Below are positions 10,860-19,703 of a DNA stretch of 64,000 bases, in pieces (position 1 is the first letter of the stretch; each line of letters opens with the position of its first letter). Where the stretch lies: the NCBI GenBank assembly GCA_023265995.1, contig JAHFSA010000009.1:62001-126000 (forward strand), written 5' to 3'. The translations under genes and the position numbers were made by a program. This DNA is from Perlucidibaca sp. GTDB lineage: Bacteria; Pseudomonadota; Gammaproteobacteria; Pseudomonadales; Moraxellaceae. The notes under the pieces were generated by a model. That model did not search any database and was not told the DNA's origin. It was given only the letters and a program-made list of their open reading frames with translations.

Positions 10860-12758
10860 ATGAATCAGAACAACAAGCAGACGCGACTGACGATCAAGGA
10901 CCAGCAGCAGGAAGTCGAGCTGTTCCGCACCCGTGCGGCCTTCGTCGGCGGCTTCGTGCTGTTCGCCTTCAGCCTGCTGCTGCTGCGCTACGGCTATCTG
11001 CAGCTGCTGCAGCATGAAACCTACGCGACGCTGTCGGAAAACAACCGCATCCACCTCGAGGCCATCTCGCCTCCGCGCGGCTTCATCTATGACCGCAACG
11101 GTGTGCTGCTGGCCGACAACCGCCCGGTCTTCGCCCTCGTCGTCAATCGCCAGCAGGCCGGCGACCTCGATGACCTCATCAAGCGCATGACGCCCGCGCT
11201 CAGCCTCACCGAGGACGAGGTGCTGCGCTTCCACAACCGCGTCCGCGCGGCGCGCCGCTACGAGCCGGTGATCATCCGCAGCCGCCTCAGCGAAGAGGAT
11301 CTGGCGACCTTCTCCGAGCTGCGCTATGCCTTCCCCGGGGTCACCGCGGAAATCGAAGTCTCGCGCTACTACCCGTTCGGCGACCTCTTCGCCCATGTCC
11401 TCGGCTATGTCTCGCGCATCTCGGAAGAGGAACAGAAGACCCTGGATCCGGCGGTCTATGCCGGCACCAACCTGATCGGCAAGCTCGGCATCGAGAAATA
11501 CTACGAGGATGCGCTGCACGGCCGCGTCGGCTATCAGCACGTCGAGACCAATGCCTACGGCAAGCAGATCCGCATTCTCAAGCGCACGCCGCCGGTACGC
11601 GGCACCGACCTCAAGCTCTACCTCGATGCCAAGCTGCAGCAGATCGCCCACGAGCAGCTGGCCGGTCGTCGTGGCGCGGTGGTCGCCATCGACCCGCGCA
11701 ACGGCGGCGTGCTGGCCTTCGTCAGCAACCCCGGCTTCGACCCCAACCTCTTTGTCGGCGGCATTCCCGGCGCGCTCTATCGCGGCCTGCGCGACCATGA
11801 GGACCGCCCGCTCTACAACCGCGCCCTGCAAGGCATCTACCCGCCGGGCTCGACCATCAAGCCGTTCGAGGGCCTGGGTGGCGTGCACTACGGTCTGGTC
11901 GCCTGGGACTATCGCATTTCCGACCCCGGCTTCTTCACGCTGCCCGGCGACAGCCACCGTTTCCGCGACTGGAAGAAGGGTGGCCACGGCATTGTCGACC
12001 TCTATCGCGCCATCGAGATTTCCTGCGACACCTACTTCTACCAACTCGCCGACCGCATGGGCGTGGACCGCTTCCATGACTGGATGGATCAGTTCGGTTT
12101 CGGCCACAAGACCGGCATCGACCTGGTCAACGAGAAGAGCGGCTCGCTGCCCTCGGTGGCCTGGAAGCGCAAGCGTCTGAAGGCGCCATGGTATCGCGGC
12201 GAAATGATGTCGGTCGGCATCGGTCAGGGCTACTTCACGGTCACCCCGCTGCAGCTCGCGCTGGCCACCGCCATCATGGCCAACAAGGGCCATCAGCTGA
12301 CACCGCATCTGCTCATGTCCAGCCAGGGGCCGACCGCCATACAGCCGCCGACACAGTCGAACAAGACCGTGGCCTTCAATGGCCAGCCGGAAGACTGGGA
12401 TCGCATGCACGAGGCCATGCGCCGCGTGATCCATGGCGCCGGCACCGCCACCAGCCTGGCGCGTGGCCTGGTCGGCTACCAGATGGCCGGCAAGACCGGT
12501 ACCGCCCAGGTCAAGGGCATCAAGCAGAACGAGAAATACGACGAGTCGCGCACCGATCCGCGCCACTGGGACCACGCCTGGTTCATGGGCTTCGCGCCGG
12601 TCGACAAGCCGACGATCGCGGTCGCCGTGCTGGTCGAGAACGGCAAGCACGGTGGCAGCGCCGCCGGCCCGATCGCGCGCGCCCTGTTCGACTACGAGAT
12701 CAACGGCATCATTGCGCCGCCACCAGCCATCGCCGGCGAAGAAGGGGTCGATGAATGA
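10860..12758 (+). CDS. mrdA: Penicillin-binding protein 2 (peptidoglycan transpeptidase)
   Basis: 632 residues with a single N-terminal membrane anchor (AFVGGFVLFAFSLLLLRYGY). A dimerisation domain follows, then the transpeptidase domain. The catalytic STIK serine is at residue 331, the SCD motif is in EISCDTYFY, and KTG is in AGKTGTAQV. The enzyme cross-links peptidoglycan during cell elongation with RodA. It begins 3 bases after rlmH and its stop overlaps rodA by 4 bases. Confidence 0.97.
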   Translation: MNQNNKQTRLTIKDQQQEVELFRTRAAFVGGFVLFAFSLLLLRYGYLQLLQHETYATLSENNRIHLEAISPPRGFIYDRNGVLLADNRPVFALVVNRQQAGDLDDLIKRMTPALSLTEDEVLRFHNRVRAARRYEPVIIRSRLSEEDLATFSELRYAFPGVTAEIEVSRYYPFGDLFAHVLGYVSRISEEEQKTLDPAVYAGTNLIGKLGIEKYYEDALHGRVGYQHVETNAYGKQIRILKRTPPVRGTDLKLYLDAKLQQIAHEQLAGRRGAVVAIDPRNGGVLAFVSNPGFDPNLFVGGIPGALYRGLRDHEDRPLYNRALQGIYPPGSTIKPFEGLGGVHYGLVAWDYRISDPGFFTLPGDSHRFRDWKKGGHGIVDLYRAIEISCDTYFYQLADRMGVDRFHDWMDQFGFGHKTGIDLVNEKSGSLPSVAWKRKRLKAPWYRGEMMSVGIGQGYFTVTPLQLALATAIMANKGHQLTPHLLMSSQGPTAIQPPTQSNKTVAFNGQPEDWDRMHEAMRRVIHGAGTATSLARGLVGYQMAGKTGTAQVKGIKQNEKYDESRTDPRHWDHAWFMGFAPVDKPTIAVAVLVENGKHGGSAAGPIARALFDYEINGIIAPPPAIAGEEGVDE

Positions 12759-13903
12759 AAGAGCAGCAGAGCCGCTTTCTGCGCCAGGCTCCGCAAAGCG
12801 GCGCCGAATTCCACAAGAGCGCCGACATCTGGGGCATCCTGCGTCTTGACCCGACACTGAGCACGCTGCTCGCGATCGCCGCCAGCCTCGGCCTGATCGC
12901 GCTCTACAGCGCCAGCGGCGCCGACCTCGACATGACGCTGAAGCAGGCCAGCAGCTTCTTCATCGGCTTCCTGGTCATGCTCGTCTTCGCGCGCATTCCG
13001 CCCAACACCTACGCCTACATCTCGCCCTGGTTCTACAGCACCGGCGTGATCCTGCTCATGGCCGTCGCCGTCGTCGGCGAGGTGCGCATGGGCGCGCAGC
13101 GCTGGCTCAGCATTCCCGGCGTGACCAGCGTGCAGCCCTCGGAATTCCTCAAGCTGGCCATGCCCATGATGGTGGCCTGGTACCTGTCCAACCGTCCGCA
13201 GCCGCTGCGCGCCGGCGATATCATCGTGAGCATGGTGCTGACCCTGCTGCCGGTCGGCCTGATCGCCGAGCAGCCTGACCTCGGCACCGCCATCCTGGTC
13301 TTCGCCAGCGGCTTTTTCGTGCTCTTTCTCGCCGGTCTGCCGTGGAAGCTCATGGGCATCATGGCCGGGGCCTTCGCCGGCATCGCGCCCATCGCCTGGC
13401 ACTTCCTGCACGACTATCAGCAGCGCCGCATCCTGACCCTGTTCGACCCCGAGTCCGATCCGCTCGGCAACGGCTGGAACATCATCCAGTCGAAAACCGC
13501 CATCGGCTCCGGCGGTCTCTTCGGCAAGGGCTGGCTGGATGGCTCGCAGTCACATCTGCACTTCCTGCCGGAAGGCCATACCGACTTCATCATCGCCGCC
13601 TATTCGGAAGAGTTCGGCTTCATCGGCGTCATCGTGCTGCTGGCGCTGTATCTGGCCATCCTCATGCGCTCCTTCCAGATCGCCACCATGGCGCAGAGCT
13701 CCTATGCCCGCCTGCTGGCCGGCGCGGTGACGCTGTCGTTCTTTGTCTATGTCTTTGTCAACGCCGGCATGGTCAGCGGCATTCTTCCTGTCGTGGGAGT
13801 TCCGCTGCCCTTCATCAGCTATGGCGGCACCGCCATCATCACGCTGATGTCCGGCTTCGGTGTTTTGATGTCCATCCAGGCCCATCGCAAGCTGATGGGC
13901 TGA
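12755..13903 (+). CDS. rodA: Rod-shape SEDS glycosyltransferase RodA
   Basis: 382 residues with about ten membrane spans. SEDS-family marks are VQPSEFLKLAMP, AEQPDLGTAIL, LGNGWNIIQSKTAIGSGGL and GVPLPFISYGGT. RodA polymerises lipid II into glycan strands in complex with PBP2. The ATGA overlap with mrdA supports coupled translation of the pair. Confidence 0.97.
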   Translation: MKEQQSRFLRQAPQSGAEFHKSADIWGILRLDPTLSTLLAIAASLGLIALYSASGADLDMTLKQASSFFIGFLVMLVFARIPPNTYAYISPWFYSTGVILLMAVAVVGEVRMGAQRWLSIPGVTSVQPSEFLKLAMPMMVAWYLSNRPQPLRAGDIIVSMVLTLLPVGLIAEQPDLGTAILVFASGFFVLFLAGLPWKLMGIMAGAFAGIAPIAWHFLHDYQQRRILTLFDPESDPLGNGWNIIQSKTAIGSGGLFGKGWLDGSQSHLHFLPEGHTDFIIAAYSEEFGFIGVIVLLALYLAILMRSFQIATMAQSSYARLLAGAVTLSFFVYVFVNAGMVSGILPVVGVPLPFISYGGTAIITLMSGFGVLMSIQAHRKLMG

Positions 13904-13920
13904 ATCCAGGGAGCAGCAGG

Positions 13921-14970
13921 ATGAGAACAGGTATCTGGCAGGCCGGTCTGGCCGCCCTCGCACTGGTCAGCGGTCACAGCCAGGCTGGCGACTTCTCGCA
14001 ATACGAGGAGCTGACCGCCATGATCGAACAGCTCGAAGCCGACAAGGTCTACGCGCCCGGCGAGCTGACCGGCATCTTCAGCACGGTGACCCGTCAGGAC
14101 AAGATCCTCGAGCTCATCGCCAAGCCGGCCGAGAAGAGCAAGGAGTGGAAGGACTATCGTCCGATCTTCATGACCGAAGGCCGCGTCAGTGCCGGCCTGG
14201 CCTTCTGGGACCAGTATCGCGACGCCCTCACCCGCGCCGAGCAGACCTATGGCGTGCCGGCCAGCATGATCCTCGCCATCCTCGGCGTGGAGACCAAGTT
14301 CGGCGCCAACAAGGGCGGCTACAAGGTCATCGAGGCCCTGTCCACGCTCGGCTTCGACTATCCGCCACGGGCGCCGTTCTTCCGCAAGGAACTGCGCGAG
14401 TTCCTCGTGCTCAGCAAGCAGAGCGGCATGGACCCGCTGGCCGTGCAGGGCTCCTATGCCGGCGCCATGGGCTTTCCGCAGTTCATGCCGTCGAGCTGGC
14501 GCCGTCTCGCCGTCGACTTCGATGGTGACGGCCGCATCGACCTCATCAACAGCCCGGTCGATGCCATCGGCTCCATCGCCAACTACTTCAAGAGCAACGG
14601 CTGGCGCAGCGGCGAGCCGGTCGTGGTGCGCGCACATATCCAGGGCCAGGATTACGACAGCGCCACCACCAGCAAGGAGCTGAAGACGGTGTCCACGCTC
14701 GGCGAGCTGGCACGTCAGGGCCTGAGCCCGCGCGATCCGCTGGCGCAGCCGACTCCGGCCAGCACTGCCGCATCCGGGCTGCGTCTGCAAGGGATGAATG
14801 GCGGGGAATTCTGGATAGGCTTCAACAACTTCTTCGTCATCACCACCTACAACCGCAGTATCCTCTATGCCATGGCCGCGCATCAGCTGGCCGAAGCGCT
14901 CGATACCGCCAGAAAAGAACGCGACCAGGCAGTGGCAACCGCCACCAAGGGAGTCAGTCTCCTGCCCTGA
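13921..14970 (+). CDS. mltB: Lytic murein transglycosylase B, soluble form
   Basis: 349 residues. The start at 13921 has a purine-rich AGGGAG/GCAGG upstream. A signal peptide (AALALVSGHSQA) has no lipobox cysteine, so this is periplasmic rather than lipid-anchored, like Pseudomonas SltB1. The catalytic glutamate is Glu124 in ILGVETKFG. Further family marks are AGAMGFPQFMPSSW and an EF-hand-like DFDGDGRIDL. It cleaves the MurNAc-GlcNAc bond to give anhydro-muropeptides. It follows rodA by 17 bases. Confidence 0.95.
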   Translation: MRTGIWQAGLAALALVSGHSQAGDFSQYEELTAMIEQLEADKVYAPGELTGIFSTVTRQDKILELIAKPAEKSKEWKDYRPIFMTEGRVSAGLAFWDQYRDALTRAEQTYGVPASMILAILGVETKFGANKGGYKVIEALSTLGFDYPPRAPFFRKELREFLVLSKQSGMDPLAVQGSYAGAMGFPQFMPSSWRRLAVDFDGDGRIDLINSPVDAIGSIANYFKSNGWRSGEPVVVRAHIQGQDYDSATTSKELKTVSTLGELARQGLSPRDPLAQPTPASTAASGLRLQGMNGGEFWIGFNNFFVITTYNRSILYAMAAHQLAEALDTARKERDQAVATATKGVSLLP

Positions 14971-14987
14971 GTCGCGCAGGAGCAGGC

Positions 14988-15923
14988 ATGACCCGCATGC
15001 AAAGACTGGCCCTGCTGGTCGCAGCCCTGGCTGCACCAGCTGTGCCGGCATTGGCCGATGACCAGATCGCCGAGGCCATCCTCGCCGAAAGCACACCCTT
15101 TGTTCCGGACCCGGTGGAAATCGCCACCATCAACTGGCAGCAATGGGGAGATGCGACCGAGTCCGCACGCCATCTGGTGGACTCGCCCATAGGCAGCTGG
15201 GGCCTGCTGCCGGACCCGGTGCCCGACGACTACCCTGCCCTGCCCCTGCCCGGCTACGACGATGCCACGGGCTTCTATGGCGCGCGTGCGCCCTGGCTGG
15301 TGCATGGCGAGCGCTACGAGGTGCACAGCCTGACGCTGGGTCATCGCCAGGAAGGCGAGGCATCCTGGTACGGCCCCGGCTTCGATGGCCGCAAGACCGC
15401 CAGCGGCGAAACCTTCGACATGCATCAGATGACCGCGGCGCACCGCACGCTGCCGCTGCCCAGCTTCATACGCGTCACGCATCTGGAGACGCAGCAGTCG
15501 GTCATCGTCAAGGTCAATGATCGCGGGCCCTACCACAGCAACCGCATCCTCGACCTGTCCTATGCCGCGGCACGACGTCTGGGCATAACCGGCACCGCCA
15601 GGGTGGCCATCGAGCCGGTCGAAGGCGGCCCGACCGGGCAGGCCCGCGCCGGCAAGCAGCTGCCGGGGGAAACCGTCTACACCGTCCTGCTCGGGGAATT
15701 TGGCGATGGCGACCAGGCGCACCAGTTGCAGACGCGCCTGCTGACCCGTTTGCCGCCCGGCATTCCGGTCAACGTCAATGCTCTGCCCGGGCCGCTGCAA
15801 CTGTTGCGGGTGGAGATCGGGCCGCTGCTGTCGCGGCTCGAGGTCAATCTGTTGATTCGCAGCCTGCGCGCCGTGCGCAGCGGGCTCGCCGTCGACGTGC
15901 CGAGCCTGCGCGCGGGGCGCTGA
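14988..15923 (+). CDS. rlpA: Endolytic peptidoglycan transglycosylase RlpA
   Basis: 311 residues. The N-terminal signal (LALLVAALAAPAVPALA) lacks a lipobox, unlike E. coli RlpA. The double-psi barrel domain is at about residues 115-205 (EASWYGPGFDGRKTASG). The conserved His is in AAHRTL and the conserved Asp in VNDRGPY, the residues needed for activity in the Pseudomonas enzyme. A C-terminal SPOR-like domain (YTVLLGEFGDGDQAH...) should bind denuded glycan at the septum. AGGAG precedes the ATG. It is the last gene of the plus-strand cell-wall run. Confidence 0.92.
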   Translation: MTRMQRLALLVAALAAPAVPALADDQIAEAILAESTPFVPDPVEIATINWQQWGDATESARHLVDSPIGSWGLLPDPVPDDYPALPLPGYDDATGFYGARAPWLVHGERYEVHSLTLGHRQEGEASWYGPGFDGRKTASGETFDMHQMTAAHRTLPLPSFIRVTHLETQQSVIVKVNDRGPYHSNRILDLSYAAARRLGITGTARVAIEPVEGGPTGQARAGKQLPGETVYTVLLGEFGDGDQAHQLQTRLLTRLPPGIPVNVNALPGPLQLLRVEIGPLLSRLEVNLLIRSLRAVRSGLAVDVPSLRAGR

Positions 15924-15924
15924 G

Positions 15925-16725
15925 TCAGCGCTGCACGCTGCGCGGCAGGAAGCGCACGATACCCTTGCCCTGCACGGCCTTGACGGCCTGACGCTGGTTC
16001 TTGCCGACCAGCAGGCGCAGCTGATACCAGCGTTCGAGGCGGAAGGCCTTGGCCACCGAGGCCGGCCAGGCGCGCTGGAACAGCAGCTTGGTCGATGCCA
16101 CCGAGTCCGGCGAGCGTGTCGCCAGCTGCGCCGCCAGTTCACGCGCGGCGGTCAGCGGATCGGCCATGGTCTCGGTGATCAGGCCCAGCTCACGACCACG
16201 CTCGGCGCTGAACACCTCGGCCGTCATCGCCAGCTTCTTGGCGACATCCAGCGGCAGCACCTCGCGCAGCGTGACCGTGCCCGACATGTCCGGCACCAGA
16301 CCCCACTTGGCTTCCATGATGGACAGCTCGCACTCCGGCGTGGCGAGACGGAAGTCGGCCGCCAGCGCGATCTGCAGGCCGGCGCCGTAGCAGCGACCAT
16401 GGAGCACGGCGATCACCGGCACCGGCAGCTCGCGCCAGACCCAGGCCACTTCCTGGAAGTTGTTGGTCTGACGCCAGAACGGACGCAGGAAATGCCGCAG
16501 GATGTGCTTCGGCTGCGTCATGAACGAGGGAATGTCGAGACCGCTGCAGAAGCTGGGGCCTTCGCCACGCAGGATGACAGCGCGCAGGTCACGATCCTTG
16601 CGCAGCTGATTGCCGATGGCGATGAGCTCGGTCAGGGTGTCCCTGCCCACGGCGTTGTGCTTCTCGGGGCGGGCGAGAATGACCTCGGCGATATCGCCCT
16701 GACGCTCCAGGCGGACTGCAGGCAT
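15925..16725 (-). CDS. Enoyl-CoA hydratase/isomerase family protein (crotonase fold)
   Basis: 266 residues. Crotonase-fold marks are ARPEKHNAVGRDT and FCSGLDIPSF. The oxyanion-hole segment reads HGRCYGAGLQIALAADFR, and the acidic segment is IMEAKWGLVPDMSG. Members hydrate or isomerise acyl-CoA thioesters; the exact reaction cannot be read from sequence. An intrinsic terminator (16741-16778) separates it from nirD, so it is probably not part of the nitrate operon. It is convergent with rlpA, with almost no spacer. Confidence 0.88.
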   Translation of the reverse strand: MPAVRLERQGDIAEVILARPEKHNAVGRDTLTELIAIGNQLRKDRDLRAVILRGEGPSFCSGLDIPSFMTQPKHILRHFLRPFWRQTNNFQEVAWVWRELPVPVIAVLHGRCYGAGLQIALAADFRLATPECELSIMEAKWGLVPDMSGTVTLREVLPLDVAKKLAMTAEVFSAERGRELGLITETMADPLTAARELAAQLATRSPDSVASTKLLFQRAWPASVAKAFRLERWYQLRLLVGKNQRQAVKAVQGKGIVRFLPRSVQR

Positions 16726-16740
16726 GACTAGCTCCAGAAA

Positions 16741-16778
16741 TGAAAACGCCCGCCAGCCTAGCAGGACTGACGGGCGTT
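16741..16778 (-). terminator. Intrinsic terminator of the nas-nirBD operon
   Basis: On the minus strand AACGCCCG pairs with CGGGCGTT, extended by CAG/CTG across a mismatch. The hairpin is followed by TTTTC. It lies 22 bases past the nirD stop. Confidence 0.7.
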
Positions 16779-16800
16779 GCCCATGACCGTGGTGACGCGC

Positions 16801-17145
16801 TCAGGCAGCGTGCGAGACAGCCTCGGCAGCGACCAGAATGCTGCCTGCGCTTTCCTGCACGGCATAGACCGGAATCGACACCGAGGCGTCTTCCAGGCAG
16901 ATGCCGGTGGTCAGATCGAAGTGCTGTTTGTACACCGGCGAGGCCACCACGAGATGGCCCTGCAGGTTGCCGACCAGGCCACGCGAAATGACATTGGCGG
17001 CGGAGAACGGATCGAAGTTGCCGACCGCGTGCAGCGAACCATCGCGCAGGCGGAAGATGGCGACCTGGTGGCCGTTGACCAGCGCGGCCACGCCAACGCC
17101 GGGGATCAGTCTGTCAGCTGCGCAGACGGTAACGAAATCGGTCAT
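16801..17145 (-). CDS. nirD: Assimilatory nitrite reductase small subunit
   Basis: 114 residues, the usual NirD size. The start at 17145 is preceded by GAGGAG. It is a Rieske-like fold protein that partners NirB in reducing nitrite to ammonium with NADH. Visible marks are VNGHQVAIFRLRDG, VGNFDPFSAANVISRG and PVYKQHFDLTTGICLED. The cysteine and histidine ligands of true Rieske clusters are absent, as expected for NirD. It lies 11 bases after nirB. Confidence 0.95.
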   Translation of the reverse strand: MTDFVTVCAADRLIPGVGVAALVNGHQVAIFRLRDGSLHAVGNFDPFSAANVISRGLVGNLQGHLVVASPVYKQHFDLTTGICLEDASVSIPVYAVQESAGSILVAAEAVSHAA

Positions 17146-17156
17146 CTTGTCTCTCC

Positions 17157-19703
17157 TCAAACCGTCACGGTGTCGATCAGATCGGCACGCTTCTCGCTCG
17201 CCGTGGCCGGGCGGATCTGGCCGCGCTCCTCGACGAAGACGATGTTCTCGTCCTTGGCATCGCTGTTCACGAAGCTGGCGAAACGGGCACGAACTTCCGG
17301 CGTTTCGATGGCGGTCTTCCACTCGCACTGGTAGGTGTCGGCGACGTGCTGCATGTCGGCTTCAAGTTCGGCCGCCAGACCCAGCGAGTCGTCGATGACG
17401 ACCTGCTTCAGGTAGTCGAGGCCGCCCTCCAGGTTCTCGCGCCAGACGCTGGTGCGCTGCAGGCGGTCGGCGGTGCGCACGTAGAACATCAGCACGCGGT
17501 CGATGTACTTCACCAGGGTCTCTTCATCGAGATCGCTGGCGAACAGCTCGGCATGACGCGGACGCATGCCGCCGTTGCCGCAGACATACAGGTTCCAGCC
17601 ACGCTCGGTGGCGATGACGCCGATGTCCTTGCCCTGCGCTTCGGCGCACTCGCGGGTGCAGCCGGACACGCCGAACTTGATCTTGTGCGGCGAGCGCAGG
17701 CCCTTGTAGCGATTCTCAAGGCGGACAGCGAGGCCGACCGAGTCGCCGACGCCGTAACGGCACCAGGTCGAGCCGACGCAGGACTTCACCGTGCGCAGCG
17801 ACTTGCCGTAGGCGTGACCGGTCTCGAAGCCGGCAGCCACCAGCTCTTCCCAGATCGACGGCAGCTGCTCGACGCGGGCGCCGAACAGGTCGACACGCTG
17901 GCCGCCGGTGATCTTGGTGTAGAGACCGTACTTCTTGGCCACGGTGCCGACGGCGATCAGGCCGTCCGGCGTGACTTCACCGCCGGCCATGCGCGGGACC
18001 ACCGAGTAGGTGCCGTCCTTCTGCAGGTTGCCGAGGTAGTAGTCGTTGGTGTCCTGCAGGCCGGCGAGTTCCGGCTTGAGGATGTGGTCATTCCAGGTCG
18101 AGGCCAGGATGGACGCGGTGGTCGGCTTGCAGATGTCGCAGCCGTCGCCCTTGCCATGCTTTGCCAGCAGCTCGTCGAAGGTCGTGATCTTCTCGACCTT
18201 GATCATGTGGAACAGTTCCTGGCGCGAGTAGGCGAAGTGTTCGCAGAGGTCCTTCTTGACCTCGACGCCCTTCTTGGCCAGTTCGCACTTGAGGATCTGG
18301 CCGACCAGCGCGGTGCAGCCGCCGCAGGACGTGCCGGCCTTGGTGGCGGACTTGAGATCGCCGATCTCGCAGGCACCGGCCTCGATGGCCGCGCAGATGT
18401 CGCCCTTGCTGACGCTGTTGCAGGAGCAGATCTGCGCCGTGTCCGGCAGGGCATCGGCGCCCAGCGCCGGCGCACCGCCTTCGCTGGCCGGGAGGATGAA
18501 GCTTTCCGGATTGGCCGGCAGCTCCATCTTGTTGAGCATGAGCTGCAGCAGCGTGCCGTAGGCCTCGGCTTCGCCGACCAGCACGGCACCGAGCAGCAGC
18601 TTCTTGTCGGCGGAGACGACGAGCTTCTTGTAGGTCTCGGCGACTTCATCGACATAGGTGTAGGACAGCGCACCCGGCGTGGCGCCGTGAGCGTCGCCGA
18701 TGGAGGCCACGTCGACGCCCATGAGCTTGAGCTTGGTCGACATGTCGGCGCCCTGGAAGGCGTTGTCGATCTTGCCGGCGATGTGATCGGCGGCGACCTG
18801 GGCCATCTGGTAGCCCGGAGCCACGAGGCCGAAGATCTTGCCGCCCCAGAGCGCGCACTCGCCAATGGCGTAGATGTCCGGGTCCGAGGTCAGGCACTGG
18901 TCGTTGATGACAATGCCGCCACGCTCGCCCATGACCAGACCGCACTGGCGGGCCAGCTCGTCACGCGGACGGATGCCGGCGGAGAACAGGATGAGGTCGG
19001 TTTCCAGGCTGGAGCCGTCGGCGAAATTCATGGCATGGCGGGCAGCCTTGCCGTCGACGATCTCCTGAGTGTTCTTGCCGGTATGGACCTTGACGCCCAG
19101 GGTCTCGATCTTGCGGCGCAGCAGGCGACCGCCGCCATCGTCGACCTGCACGGCCATCAGGCGCGGAGCGAATTCGACGACATGCGTGTCGAGGCCGAGG
19201 TCACGCAGGGCCTTGGCGGCTTCGAGACCGAGCAGACCGCCACCGACGACGACGCCGGTCTTGGACTCGGCAGCGCCGGCCTTGATGGCTTCGAGGTCTT
19301 CGATGGTGCGATAGACCAGGCAGTGTTCGCGATCCTTGCCCGGCAGCGGCGGCACGAAGGGGAAGGAGCCGGTGGCCAGCACGAGCTTGTCGTAGGGCAC
19401 GTTCTCGCCGCTGGCGACCTTGACCACCTTGGCGGTGCGATCGATGGCCACGGCCCGGGTATTCAGGTGCAGGAAGACACCGGCGTCGGCGAAGAAATCG
19501 CCCTTGACCAGGCTCAGGTCTTCCGCGGTCTTGCCGCTGAAGTACGCCGACAGGTAGACGCGGTCATAGGCGGCACGAGGCTCTTCGGCGAGCACGGTGA
19601 CTTCGATACCGGCGAACCCGACGCTGTCTTCGACCAGCTGCTCCAGGAACTTGTGACCAACCATGCCGTTACCAATGACAACAACACGCTGCTTGCTACT
19701 CAT
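17157..19703 (-). CDS. nirB: NADH-dependent nitrite reductase large subunit
   Basis: 848 residues, full family length. The N-terminal FAD/NAD module has VVIGNGMVGHKFLEQL and VVGGGLLGLEAAKAL. A Bfd-type [2Fe-2S] domain follows (CSCNSVSKGDICAAIE ... TSCGGC). The C-terminal sirohaem/[4Fe-4S] half has SCVGSTWCRYG and SGCTRECAEAQG. It reduces nitrite by six electrons to ammonium in the cytoplasm. GGAGAG precedes the ATG at 19703, which overlaps the nasA stop (ATGA). Confidence 0.97.
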   Translation of the reverse strand: MSSKQRVVVIGNGMVGHKFLEQLVEDSVGFAGIEVTVLAEEPRAAYDRVYLSAYFSGKTAEDLSLVKGDFFADAGVFLHLNTRAVAIDRTAKVVKVASGENVPYDKLVLATGSFPFVPPLPGKDREHCLVYRTIEDLEAIKAGAAESKTGVVVGGGLLGLEAAKALRDLGLDTHVVEFAPRLMAVQVDDGGGRLLRRKIETLGVKVHTGKNTQEIVDGKAARHAMNFADGSSLETDLILFSAGIRPRDELARQCGLVMGERGGIVINDQCLTSDPDIYAIGECALWGGKIFGLVAPGYQMAQVAADHIAGKIDNAFQGADMSTKLKLMGVDVASIGDAHGATPGALSYTYVDEVAETYKKLVVSADKKLLLGAVLVGEAEAYGTLLQLMLNKMELPANPESFILPASEGGAPALGADALPDTAQICSCNSVSKGDICAAIEAGACEIGDLKSATKAGTSCGGCTALVGQILKCELAKKGVEVKKDLCEHFAYSRQELFHMIKVEKITTFDELLAKHGKGDGCDICKPTTASILASTWNDHILKPELAGLQDTNDYYLGNLQKDGTYSVVPRMAGGEVTPDGLIAVGTVAKKYGLYTKITGGQRVDLFGARVEQLPSIWEELVAAGFETGHAYGKSLRTVKSCVGSTWCRYGVGDSVGLAVRLENRYKGLRSPHKIKFGVSGCTRECAEAQGKDIGVIATERGWNLYVCGNGGMRPRHAELFASDLDEETLVKYIDRVLMFYVRTADRLQRTSVWRENLEGGLDYLKQVVIDDSLGLAAELEADMQHVADTYQCEWKTAIETPEVRARFASFVNSDAKDENIVFVEERGQIRPATASEKRADLIDTVTV

